DNA of 64,000 nucleotides from Hydractinia symbiolongicarpus (taxonomy: Eukaryota > Cnidaria > Hydrozoa > Anthoathecata > Hydractiniidae). The notes beneath the pieces are model-generated. The model did no database searches, was not told the DNA's origin, and saw only the letters and a list, made by a program, of their open reading frames with translations. This document shows positions 38,521 through 50,320 of the stretch, piece after piece. Position 1 is the stretch's first letter. Each line of letters starts with the position of its first letter. A program made the translations under genes and the position numbers. The stretch is taken from contig NC_079876.1 of the NCBI RefSeq assembly GCF_029227915.1, positions 7,938,001-8,002,000 on the forward strand. The letters are read 5' to 3'.

Positions 38521-40884
38521 TGGTGAAAAAATAATTTAAAAAATCGTTCGGGAAATGAGTTTACTCCCGGGGTACTTTCTTTGTATACTTTTGACTATAC
38601 GGGCCGAGTCCGGGATTTACGGGAAATCGCGGATTTTCGTTTGCCGGCGATTAAACTTCTTTTATTTAGCGTCCCATCAAATATGAAAATATTTTTGAAA
38701 ACTACAAGTCTCATGCGTTTAGTGGTAAAAAAATAATATAAAAAATCGTTCGGGAAGTGAGTTTACTCCCTGGGTACTTTCTTTGTATACTTTTGTCTAT
38801 ACGGGTTGAGTCCGGGGTTTACGGGAAATGGCGGGTTTTCGTTTGCCGGCGATTAAACTTCTTTAATTCAGCGTCTCATCAAAAATGAAAACATTTTTGA
38901 AAACCACAAGTCTCATGCGTTTTAGTGGTGAAAAGATAATTTAAAAAATCGTTTTGGAAATGAGTTTACTCACAGGGTACTTTCTTTGTATACATTCGAC
39001 TATACGGGCCAAGCCCGGGATTTACGGGAAATCGTGGATTTTCGTTTGCTGGCGATTAAACCACTTTCATTAAGCGTCTCAGCAAAAATGAAAACATTTC
39101 TGAAAACTACAAGTCTCATGCGTTTTAGTGGTGAAAAAATAATTTAAAAAATCGTTCGGGAAATGAGTTTACTCCCTGGGTACTTTCTTTGTATACTTTG
39201 AACTATACGGGCCAAGCCCGGGATTTACGGGAAATCGTGGATTTTCGTTTGCTGGCGATTAAACCACTTTCATTAAGCGTCTCAGCAAAAATGAAAACAT
39301 TTCTGAAAACTACAAGTCTCATGCGTTTTAGTGGTGAAAAAATAATTTAAAAAATCGTTCGGGAAATGAGTTTACTCCCTGGGTACTTTCTTTGTATACT
39401 TTTGACTATACGGGCCGAGTCCGGGGTTTACGGGAAATTGCAGGTTTTCGTTTGCCGGCGATTAAACTTCTTTTATTCAGTGTCTCATCAAAAATGAAAA
39501 CATTTTTAAAAACTACAAGTCTCATGCGTTGTAGTGGTGAAAAAATAATTAAAAAAATCGTTCGGAAAATGAGTTTACTCCCTGGGTAATTTCTTTGTAT
39601 ACTTTTGACTATACGGGCCGAGTCCGGGGTTTACGGGAAATGGCGGGTTTTCGTTTGCCGGGAATTAAACTTCTTTTATTCAGCGTCTCATCAAAAATGA
39701 AAACATTTTTAAAAACTATAAGTCTCATGGGTTTTAGTGGTGAAATAATAATTTAAAAAATCGTTCGGGAAATGAGTTTACATCCCGGGTACTTTCTTTA
39801 CTATACGGGCCGAGTCCAGGATTTACGGGAAATGGCAGGTTTTCGTTTGCCGGCGATTAAACTTCTTTTATTCAGCGTCTCATCAAAAATGAAAACATTT
39901 TTGAAAACCACAAGTCTCATGCGTTTTAGTGGTGAAAAGATAATTTAAAAAATCGTTTTGGAAATGAGTTTACTAACAGGGTACTTTCTTTGTATACATT
40001 CGACTATACGGGCCAAGCCCGGGATTTACGGGAAATCGTGGATTTTCGTTTGCTGGCGATTAAACCACTTTCATTAAGCGTCTCAGCAAAAATGAAAACA
40101 TTTCTGAAAACTACAAGTCTCATGCGTTTTCGTGGTGAAAAATTAATTTAAAAAATCGTTCGGGAAATGTGTTTACTCACAGGGTACTTTCTTTGTATAC
40201 ATTCGACTATACGGGCCAAGCCCGGGATTTACGGGAAATCGCAGGATTTCGTTTGCCGGCGATTAAACCTCTTTCATTAAGCGTCTCATCAAAAATGAAA
40301 ACATTTTTGAAAACTACAAGTCTCATACGTTTTAGTGGTGAAAAAATAATTTAAAAAATCGTTCGGGAAATGAGTTTACTCCCTGGGTACTTTCTTTGTA
40401 TACTTTGGACTATACGGGCCGAGTCCGGGATTTACGGGAAATCGCGGATTTTCGTTTGAGGGCGATTAAACTTCTTTTATTCAGCGTCTCATCAAAAATG
40501 AAAGCATTTTTGAAAACTAGAAGTCTCATGCGTTGTAGTGGTGAAAAAATAATTTAAAAAATCGTTCGGAAAATGAGTTTACTCCCTGGGTACTTTCTTT
40601 GTATACTTTTGACTATACGGGCCGAGTCCGGGGTTTACGGGAAATTGCAGGTTTTCGTTTGCCGGCGATTAAACTTCTTTTATTCAGTGTCTCATCAAAA
40701 ATGAAAACATTTTTAAAAACTACAAGTCTCATGCGTTGTAGTGGTGAAAAAATAATTAAAAAAATCGTTCGGAAAATGAGTTTACTCCCTGGGTAATTTC
40801 TTTGTATACTTTTGACTATACGGGCCGAGTCCGGGGTTTACGGGAAATGGCGGGTTTTCGTTTGCCGGCAATTAGACTTCTTTT
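38521..40884 (+). repeat. Mixed satellite monomers
   Basis: About twelve monomers. Two stretches of roughly 400 bp, starting near 39,370 and 40,577, are alike at an offset of 1,207 bp, but no longer period is evident. No gene is visible. Confidence 0.8.
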
Positions 40885-40980
40885 ATTCAGCGTCTCATCA
40901 AAAATGAAAACATTTTTAAAAACTACAAGTCTCATGCGTTTTAGTGGTGAAAAAAAAATTTAAAAAATCGTTCCGGAAAT

Positions 40981-41039
40981 GAGTTTACTCCCTGGGTACT
41001 TAGTGGTGAAAATATAATTTAAAAAATTGTTCGGGAAAT
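40981..41039 (+). repeat. 59-bp truncated monomer
   Basis: Same join; this is the first of three copies carried by the 859-bp repeat. Confidence 0.92.
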
Positions 41040-41242
41040 GAGTTTACTCCCTGGGTACTTTCTTTGTATACTTTTGACTATACGGGTCGAGTCCGGGGTT
41101 TACGGGAAATGGCGGGTTTTCGTTTGCCGGCGATTAAACTTCTTTTATTCAGCGTCTCATCAAAAATGAAAACATTTTTGAAAACTACAAGTCTCATGCG
41201 TTTTAGTGGTGAAAAAATAATTAAAAAAATCGTTCGGAAAAT
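41040..41242 (+). repeat. Example satellite monomer, right-arm orientation
   Basis: This is one full monomer, from GAGTTTACTCC to just before the next GAGTTTACTCC, 203 bp. Hand count gives about 76 G+C (37%) and 12 CpG dinucleotides, against about 7 expected from base composition. It contains a B-box-like GGGTCGAGTCC, the NaeI-type palindrome GCCGGC, the palindrome GTATAC and the 22-base hairpin at 41,160-41,181. The length is close to one nucleosome plus linker, as is common for satellites; that nucleosome phasing follows is only inference. Confidence 0.9.
41160..41181. repeat. Conserved 22-base hairpin, right-arm example
   Basis: TCAAAAATG (41,160-41,168), loop AAAA, and CATTTTTGA (41,173-41,181) form a perfect 9-bp inverted repeat. 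The same element recurs once per monomer in the commonest subtypes. Whether it forms a cruciform or binds a dimeric protein is unknown; an A/T-rich inverted repeat of this length is also easy to reach by chance once, but here it is retained across most monomers. Confidence 0.85.
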
Positions 41243-41839
41243 GAGTTTACTCCCTGGGTAATTTCTTTGTATACTTTTGACTATACGGGCCGAGTCCGGG
41301 GTTTACGGGAAATGGCGGGTTTTCGTTTGCCGGCAATTAAACTTCTTTTATTCAGCGTCTCATCAAAAATGAAAACATTTTTGAAAACTACAAGTCTCAT
41401 GCGTTTTAGTGGTAAAAAAATAATTAAAAAAATCGTTCGGAAAATGAGTTTACTCCCTGGGTAATTTCTTTGTATACTTTTGACTATACGGGCCGAGTCC
41501 GGGGTTTACGGGAAATGGCGGGTTTTCGTTTGCCGGCAATTAAACTTCTTTTATTCAGCGTCTCATCAAAAATGAAAACATTTTTAAAAACTATAAGTCT
41601 CATGGGTTTTAGTGGTTAAATAATAATTTAAAAAATCGATCGGGAAATGAGTTTACATCCCGGGTACTTTCTTTACTATACGGGCCGAGTCCAGGATTTA
41701 CGGGAAATCGCAGGTTTTCGTTTGCCGGCGATTAAACTTCTTTTATTCAGCGTCTCATCAAAAATGAAAACATTTTTAAAAACTACAAGTCTCATGCGTT
41801 TTAGTGGTGAAAAAAAATTTAAAAAATCGTTCCGGAAAT

Positions 41840-41898
41840 GAGTTTACTCCCTGGGTACTTAGTGGTGAAAATATAATTTAAAAAATTGTTCGGGAAAT
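41840..41898 (+). repeat. 59-bp truncated monomer
   Basis: Same join; second copy within the 859-bp repeat, 859 bp after the first. Confidence 0.92.
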
Positions 41899-42275
41899 GA
41901 GTTTACTCCCTGGGTACTTTCTTTGTATACTTTTGACTATACGGGTCGAGTCCGGGGTTTACGGGAAATGGCGGGTTTTCGTTTGCCGGCGATTAAACTT
42001 CTTTTATTCAGCGTCTCATCAAAAATGAAAACATTTTTGAAAACTACAAGTCTCATGCGTTTTAGTGGTGAAAAAATAATTAAAAAAATCGTTCGGAAAA
42101 TGAGTTTACTCCCTGGGTAATTTCTTTGTATACTTTTGACTATACGGGCCGAGTCCGGGGTTTACGGGAAATGGCGGGTTTTCGTTTGCCGGCAATTAAA
42201 CTTCTTTTATTCAGCGTCTCATCAAAAATGAAAACATTTTTGAAAACTACAAGTCTCATGCGTTTTAGTGGTAAA

Positions 42276-45160
42276 AAAATAATTAAAAAAATCGTTCGGA
42301 AAATGAGTTTACTCCCTGGGTAATTTCTTTGTATACTTTTGACTATACGGGCCGAGTCCGGGGTTTACGGGAAATGGCGGGTTTTCGTTTGCCGGCAATT
42401 AAACTTCTTTTATTCAGCGTCTCATCAAAAATGAAAACATTTTTAAAAACTATAAGTCTCATGGGTTTTAGTGGTTAAATAATAATTTAAAAAATCGATC
42501 GGGAAATGAGTTTACATCCCGGGTACTTTCTTTACTATACGGGCCGAGTCCAGGATTTACGGGAAATCGCAGGTTTTCGTTTGCCGGCGATTAAACTTCT
42601 TTTATTCAGCGTCTCATCAAAAATGAAAACATTTTTAAAAACTACAAGTCTCATGCGTTTTAGTGGTGAAAAAAAAATTTAAAAAATCGTTCCGGAAATG
42701 AGTTTACTCCCTGGGTACTTAGTGGTGAAAATATAATTTAAAAAATTGTTCGGGAAATGAGTTTACTCCCTGGGTACTTTCTTTGTATACTTTTGACTAT
42801 ACGGGTCGAGTCCGGGGTTTACGGGAAATGGCGGGTTTTCGTTTGCCGGCGATTAAACTTCTTTTATTCAGCGTCTCATCAAAAATGAAAACATTTTTGA
42901 AAACTACAAGTCTCATGCGTTTTAGTGGTGAAAAAATAATTTAAAAAATCGTTCGGGAAATGAGTTTACTCCCTGGGTACTTTCTTTGTATATTTTTGAC
43001 TATACGCACCCAGCCGGGATTTACGGGAGATCGTGGGTTTTCGTTTGCCGGCGATTAAACTTCTTTTATTCAGCGTTTCATCAAAAATGAAAACATTTTT
43101 AAAAACTACATGTCTTATGCGTTTTAGTGGTGAAAAAATAATTTAAAAAATCGTTCTGGAAATGAGTTTACTCACAGGGTACTTTCTTTGTATACATTAA
43201 ACTATACGGGCCAACCCGGGATTTACGGAAATCGCGGGTATTCGTTTTCCGGCGATTAAACCTCTTTCATTAAGCGTCTCATCAAAAATGAAAACATTTT
43301 TGAAAATTACAAGTCTCATGCGTTTTAGTGGTGAAAAAAAAATTTAAAAATTCGTTCGGGAAATGAGTTTACTCCCTGGGTACTTTCTTTGTATACTATC
43401 GACTATACGGGCCAAGCCCCGGATTTACGGGAAAACGCGGCATGTCGTTTGCCGGCGATTAAACCTCTTTCATTAAGCGTCTCATCAAAAATGAAAACAT
43501 TTTTGAAAACTACAAGTCTCATGCGTTTTAGTGGTGAAAAAATAATTTAAAAAATCGTTCGGGAAATGAGTTTATTCCCTGGGTACTTTCTTTGTATACT
43601 TTTGACTATACGGGTCGAGTCCGGGGTTTACGGGAAATGGCGGGTTTTCGTTTGCCGGCGATTAAACTTCTTTTATTCAGCGTCTCATCAAAAATGAAAA
43701 CATTTTTGAAAACCACAAGTCCCATGCGTTTTAGTGGTGAAAAGATAATTTAAATAATCGTTTTGGAAATGAGTTTGCTCACAGGGTACTTTCTTTGTAT
43801 ACATTCGACTATGCGGGCCAAGCCCGGGATTTACGGGAAATCGTGGATTTTCGTTTGCTGGCGATTAAACCACTTTCATTAAGCGTCTCAGCAAAAATGA
43901 AAACATTTCTGAAAACTACAAGTCTCATGCGTTTTAGTGGTGAAAAAATAATTTAAAAAATCGTTCGGGAAATGTGTTTACTCACAGGGTACTTTCTTTG
44001 TATTCATTCGACTATACGGGCGAAGCCCGGGATTTACGGAAATCGCGAGTATTCGTTTTCCGGCGATTAAACCCCTTTCATTAAGCGTCTCATCAAAAAT
44101 GAAAACATTTTTGAAAACTACAAGTCTCATGCGTTTTAGTGGTGAAAAAAAAATTTAAAAAATCTTTCGGGAAATGAGTTTAATCCCTGGGTACTTTCTT
44201 TGTATACATTCGACTATACGGGCCAAGCCCCGGATTTACGGGAAAACGCGGCATGTCGTTTGCCGGCGATTAAACCTCTTTCATTAAGCGTCTCATCAAA
44301 AATGAAAACATTTTTGAAAACTACAAGTCTCATTCGTTTTAGTGGTGAAAAAATAATTTAAAAAATCGTTCGGGAAATGAGTTTACTCCCGGGGTACTTT
44401 CTTTGTATACTTTTGACTATACGGGCCGCGTCCGGGATTTACGGGAAATCGCGGATTTTCGTTTGCTGGCGATTAAACCACTTTCATCAAGCGTCTCAGC
44501 AAAAATGAAAACATTTCTGAAAACTACAAGTCTCATGCGTTTTAGTGGTGAAAAAATAATTTAAAAAATCGTTCGGGAAATGTGTTTACTCACAGGGTAC
44601 TTTCTTTGAATTCATTCGACTATACGGGCGAAGCCCGGGATTTACGGAAATCGCGGGTATTCGTTTTCCGGCGATTAAACCTCTTTCATTAAGCGTCTCA
44701 TCAAAAATGAAAACATTTTTGAAAACTACAAGTCTCATGCGTTTTAGTGGTGAAAAAAAAATTTAAAAAATCGTTCGGGAAATGAGTTTACTCCCTGGGT
44801 ACTTTCTTTGTATACTTTTGACTATACGGGTCGAGTCCGGGGTTTACGGGAAATGGCGGGTTTTCGTTTGCCGGCGATTAAACTTCTTTTATTCAGCGTC
44901 TCATCAAAAATGAAAACATTTTTGAAAACCACAAGTCTCATGCGTTTTAGTGGTGAAAAAATAATTTAAAAAATCGTTCGGGAAATGAGTTTACTCCCGG
45001 GGTACTTTCTTTGTATACTTTCGACTATACGGGCCGAGTCCGGGATTTACGGGAAATCGCGGATTTTCGTTTGCCGGCGATTAAACTTCTTTTATTTAGC
45101 GTCCCATCAAATATGAAAATATTTTTGAAAACTACAAGTCTCATGCGTTTTAGTGGTGAA
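42276..45160. repeat. 2,885-bp repeat, copy A
   Basis: It matches 45,161 onward at an offset of 2,885, including the rare ACTATACGCACCCAGCC at about 43,001 and 45,886 and GGGAGATCGTGGG. After 43,565 the offset becomes 3,087 because copy B has one more monomer. Confidence 0.87.
42700..42758 (+). repeat. 59-bp truncated monomer
   Basis: Same join; third copy, 860 bp after the second because of one extra A in a homopolymer. Confidence 0.92.
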
Positions 45161-48100
45161 AAAATAATTAAAAAAATCGTTCGGAAAATGAGTTTACTCC
45201 CTGGGTAATTTCTTTGTATACTTTTGACTATATTGGCCGAGTCCGGGGTTTACGGGAAATGGCGGGTTTTCGTTTGCCGGCAATTAAACTTCTTTTATTC
45301 AGCGTCTCATCAAAAATGAAAACATTTTTAAAAACTATAAGTCTCATGGGTTTTAGTGGTTAAATAATAATTTAAAAAATCGATCGGGAAATGAGTTTAC
45401 ATCCCGGGTACTTTCTTTACTATACGGGCCGAGTCCAGGATTTACGGGAAATCGCAGGTTTTCGTTTGCCGGCGATTAAACTTCTTTTATTCAGCGTCTC
45501 ATCAAAAATGAAAACATTTTTAAAAACTACAAGTCTCATGCGTTTTAGTGGTGAAAAAAAAATTTAAAAAATCGTTCCGGAAATGAGTTTACTCCCTGGG
45601 TACTTAGTGGTGAAAATATAATTTAAAAAATTGTTCGGGAAATGAGTTTACTCCCTGGGTACTTTCTTTGTATACTTTTGACTATACGGGTCGAGTCCGG
45701 GGTTTACGGGAAATGGCGGGTTTTCGTTTGCCGGCGATTAAACTTCTTTTATTCAGCGTCTCATCAAAAATGAAAACATTTTTGAAAACTACAAGTCTCA
45801 TGCGTTTTAGTGGTGAAAAAATAATTTAAAAAATCGTTCGGGAAATGAGTTTACTCCCTGGGTACTTTCTTTGTATATTTTTGACTATACGCACCCAGCC
45901 GGGATTTACGGGAGATCGTGGGTTTTCGTTTGCCGGCGATTAAACTTCTTTTATTCAGCGTTTCATCAAAAATGAAAACATTTTTAAAAACTACATGTCT
46001 TATGCGTTTTAGTGGTGAAAAAATAATTTAAAAAATCGTTCTGGAAATGAGTTTACTCACAGGGTACTTTCTTTGTATACATTAAACTATACGGGCCAAC
46101 CCGGGATTTACGGAAATCGCGGGTATTCGTTTTCCGGCGATTAAACCTCTTTCATTAAGCGTCTCATCAAAAATGAAAACATTTTTGAAAATTACAAGTC
46201 TCATGCGTTTTAGTGGTGAAAAAAAAATTTAAAAATTCGTTCGGGAAATGAGTTTACTCCCTGGGTACTTTCTTTGTATACTATCGACTATACGGGCCAA
46301 GCCCCGGATTTACGGGAAAACGCGGCATGTCGTTTGCCGGCGATTAAACCTCTTTCATTAAGCGTCTCATCAAAAATGAAAACATTTTTGAAAACTACAA
46401 GTCTCATGCGTTTTAGTGGTGAAAAAATAATTTAAAAAATCGTTCGGGAAATGAGTTTACTCCTGGGGTACTTTCTTTGTATACTTTTGACTATACGGGC
46501 CGAGTCCGGGATTTACGGGAAATCGCGGATTTTCGTTTGCCGGCGATTAAACTTCTTTTATTTAGCGTCCCATCAAATATGAAAATATTTTTGAAAACTA
46601 CAAGTCTCATGCGTTTAGTGGTAAAAAAATAATATAAAAAATCGTTCGGGAAATGAGTTTATTCCCTGGGTACTTTCTTTGTATACTTTTGACTATACGG
46701 GTCGAGTCCGGGGTTTACGGGAAATGGCGGGTTTTCGTTTGCCGGCGATTAAACTTCTTTTATTCAGCGTCTCATCAAAAATGAAAACATTTTTGAAAAC
46801 CACAAGTCCCATGCGTTTTAGTGGTGAAAAGATAATTTAAATAATCGTTTTGGAAATGAGTTTGCTCACAGGGTACTTTCTTTGTATACATTCGACTATG
46901 CGGGCCAAGCCCGGGATTTACGGGAAATCGTGGATTTTCGTTTGCTGGCGATTAAACCACTTTCATTAAGCGTCTCAGCAAAAATGAAAACATTTCTGAA
47001 AACTACAAGTCTCATGCGTTTTAGTGGTGAAAAAATAATTTAAAAAATCGTTCGGGAAATGTGTTTACTCACAGGGTACTTTCTTTGTATTCATTCGACT
47101 ATACGGGCGAAGCCCGGGATTTACGGAAATCGCGAGTATTCGTTTTCCGGCGATTAAACCTCTTTCATTAAGCGTCTCATCAAAAATGAAAACATTTTTG
47201 AAAACTACAAGTCTCATGCGTTTTAGTGGTGAAAAAAAAATTTAAAAAATCTTTCGGGAAATGAGTTTAATCCCTGGGTACTTTCTTTGTATACATTCGA
47301 CTATACGGGCCAAGCCCCGGATTTACGGGAAAACGCGGCATGTCGTTTGCCGGCGATTAAACCTCTTTCATTAAGCGTCTCATCAAAAATGAAAACATTT
47401 TTGAAAACTACAAGTCTCATGCGTTTTAGTGGTGAAAAAATAATTTAAAAAATCGTTCGGGAAATGAGTTTACTCCCGGGGTACTTTCTTTGTATACTTT
47501 TGACTATACGGGCCGCGTCCGGGATTTACGGGAAATCGCGGATTTTCGTTTGCTGGCGATTAAACCACTTTCATCAAGCGTCTCAGCAAAAATGAAAACA
47601 TTTCTGAAAACTACAAGTCTCATGCGTTTTAGTGGTGAAAAAATAATTTAAAAAATCGTTCGGGAAATGTGTTTACTCACAGGGTACTTTCTTTGAATTC
47701 ATTCGACTATACGGGCGAAGCCCGGGATTTACGGAAATCGCGGGTATTCGTTTTCCGGCGATTAAACCTCTTTCATTAAGCGTCTCATCAAAAATGAAAA
47801 CATTTTTGAAAACTACAAGTCTCATGCGTTTTAGTGGTGAAAAAAAAATTTAAAAAATCGTTCGGGAAATGAGTTTACTCCCTGGGTACTTTCTTTGTAT
47901 ACTTTTGACTATACGGGTCGAGTCCGGGGTTTACGGGAAATGGCGGGTTTTCGTTTGCCGGCGATTAAACTTCTTTTATTCAGCGTCTCATCAAAAATGA
48001 AAACATTTTTGAAAACCACAAGTCTCATGCGTTTTAGTGGTGAAAAAATAATTTAAAAAATCGTTCGGGAAATGAGTTTACTCCCGGGGTACTTTCTTTG

Positions 48101-48250
48101 TATACTTTCGACTATACGGGCCGAGTCCGGGATTTACGGGAAATCGCGGATTTTCGTTTGCCGGCGATTAAACTTCTTTTATTTAGCGTCCCATCAAATA
48201 TGAAAATATTTTTGAAAACTACAAGTCTCATGCGTTTTAGTGGTGAAAAA
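45161..48250. repeat. 3,087-bp repeat, copy B with one extra monomer
   Basis: This is copy B of the preceding block. It contains one additional 202-bp monomer at about 46,452-46,655, of the AGCGTCCCATCAAATATG subtype with CTCCTGGGGTAC. It has also lost or gained single bases: AAACCTCTTTC at 47,155 corresponds to AAACCCCTTTC at about 44,070. Confidence 0.85.
45585..45643 (+). repeat. 59-bp truncated monomer
   Basis: Same join, 2,885 bp after the copy at 42,700, matching the 2,885-bp repeat. Confidence 0.92.
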
Positions 48251-48699
48251 ATAATTTAAAAAATCGTTCGCGAAATGTGTTTACTCACAGGGTACTTTCT
48301 TTGTATTCATTCGACTATACGGGCGAAGCCCGGGATTTACGGAAATCGCGAGTATTCGTTTTCCGGCGATTAAACCTCTTTCATTAAGCGTCTCATCAAA
48401 AATGAAAACATTTTTGAAAACTACAAGTCTCATGCGTTTTAGTGGTGAAAAAAAAATTTAAAAAATCTTTCGGAAAATGAGTTTACTCCCTGGGTACTTT
48501 CTTTGTATACATTCGACTATACGGGCCAAGCCCCGGATTTACGGGAAAACGCGGCATGTCGTTTGCCGGCGATTAAACCTCTTTCATTAAGCGTCTCATC
48601 AAAAATGAAAACATTTTTGAAAACTACAAGTCTCATGCGTTTTAGTGGTGAAAAAATAATTTAAAAAATCGTTCGGGAAATGAGTTTACTCCCGGGGCA

Positions 48700-50320
48700 C
48701 TTTCTTTGTATACTTTTGACTATACGGGCCGCGTCCGGGATTTACGGGAAATCGCGGATTTTCGTTTGCTGGAGATTAAACCACTTTCATCAAGCGTCTC
48801 AGCAAAAATGAAAACATTTCTGAAAACTACAAGTCTCATGCGTTTTAGTGGTGAAAAAATAATTTAAAAAATCGTTCGGGAAATGTGTTTACTCACAGGG
48901 TACTTTCTTTGTATTCATTCGACTATACGGGCGAAGCCCGGGATTTACGGAAATCGCGGGTATTCGTTTTCCGGCGATTAAACCTCTTTCATTAAGCGTC
49001 TCATCAAAAATGAAAACATTTTTGAAAACTACAAGTCTCATGCGTTTTAGTGGTGAAAAAATAATTTAAAAAATCGTTCGGGAAATGAGTTTACTCCCGG
49101 GGTACTTTCTTTGTATACTTTCGACTATACGGGCCGAGTCCGGGATTTACGGGAAATCGCGGATTTTCGTTTGCCGGCGATTAAACTTCTTTTATTTAGC
49201 GTCCCATCAAATATGAAAATATTTTTGAAAACTACAAGTCTCATGCGTTTAGTGGTAAAAAAAAATATAAAAAATCGTTCGGGAAATGAGTTTACTCCCT
49301 GGGTACTTTCTTTGTATACTTTTGACTATACGGGTCGAGTTAGGGGTTTACGGGAAATGGCGGTTTTTCGTTTGCCGGCGATTAAACTTCTTTTATTCAG
49401 CGTCTCATCAAAAACGAAAACATTTTTGAAAACTACAAGTCTCATGCGTTTTAGTGGTGAAAAAAAAATTTAAAAAATCGTTCGGGAAATGATTTTACTC
49501 CCTGGGTACTTTCTTTGTATACATTCGACTATACGGGCCAAGCCCCGGATTTACGGGAAAACGCGGCATGTCGTTTGCCGGCGATTAAACCTCTTTCATT
49601 AAGCGTCTCATCAAAAATGAAAACATTTTTGAAAACTACAAGTCTCATGCGTTTTAGTGGTGAAAAAATAATTTAAAAAATCGTTCGGGAAATGAGTTTA
49701 CTCCCTGGGTACTTTCTTTGTATACTTTTGTCTATACGGGTCGAGTCCGGGGTTTACGGAAAATGGCGGGTTTTCGTTTGCCGGCGATTAAACTTCTTTT
49801 ATTCAGCGTCTCATCAAAAATGAAAACATTTTTGAAAACCACAAGTCTCATGCGTTTTAGTGGTGAAAAGATAATTTAAAAAATCGTTTTGGAAATGAGG
49901 TTACTCACAGGGTACTTTCTTTGTATACATTCGACTATACGGGCCAAGCCCGGGATTTACGGGAAATCGTGGATTTTCGTTTGCTGGCGATTAAACCACT
50001 TTCATTAAGCGTCTCAGCAAAAATGAAAACATTTCTAAAAACTAAAAGTCTCATGCGTTTTAGTGGTGAAAAAATAATTTAAAAAATCGTTCGGGAAATG
50101 TGTTTACTCACAGGGTACTTTCTTTGTATACATTCGACTATACGGGCCAAGCCCGGGATTTACGGGAAATCGCGGGATTTCGTTTGCCGGCGATTAAACA
50201 TCTTTCATTAAGCGTCTCATCAAAAATGAAAACATTTTTGAAAACTACAAGTCTCATGCGTTTTAGTGGTGAAAAAATAATTTAAAAAATCGTTCGGGAA
50301 ATGAGTTTACTCCCTGGGTA
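48700..50320. repeat. 1,621-bp eight-monomer repeat, copy 1
   Basis: It matches the next 1,621 bp, including private variants GCTGGAGATTAAAC, GGTCGAGTTAGGGG, CATCAAAAACGAAAAC and AAAACTAAAAGTC. It has the same length as the unit at 32,866 and a largely similar monomer order. Confidence 0.9.

Larger units (their letters stand above)
40885..42932. repeat. 859-bp repeat, about 2.4 copies
   Basis: The unit is about four monomers plus the 59-bp truncated monomer. Markers repeat at 41,064 and 41,923, and at 41,267 and 42,126. A private ATCGATCGGG (instead of ATCGTTCGGG) and AGTGGTTAAATAATAATTT occur in the full copies. The truncated monomer changes the phase of the unit relative to a pure 203-bp ladder. 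Confidence 0.88.

Noticed and set aside
41101-41130. Perfect CENP-B box elsewhere in the monomer, such as TTCGTTTGCCGGCG
   Set aside because: The required A and CGGG do not fall at the right distances; only the ATTCGACTATACGGG site comes close, and it is one base short.
49111-49473. 120-codon open frame (also at 27,841, 32,725, 50,732 and 58,533), possible small gene
   Set aside because: It is two adjacent satellite monomers in one frame because the first is 201 bp long; the two halves are repeats of each other, there is no start context, and the frame closes in the next monomer.
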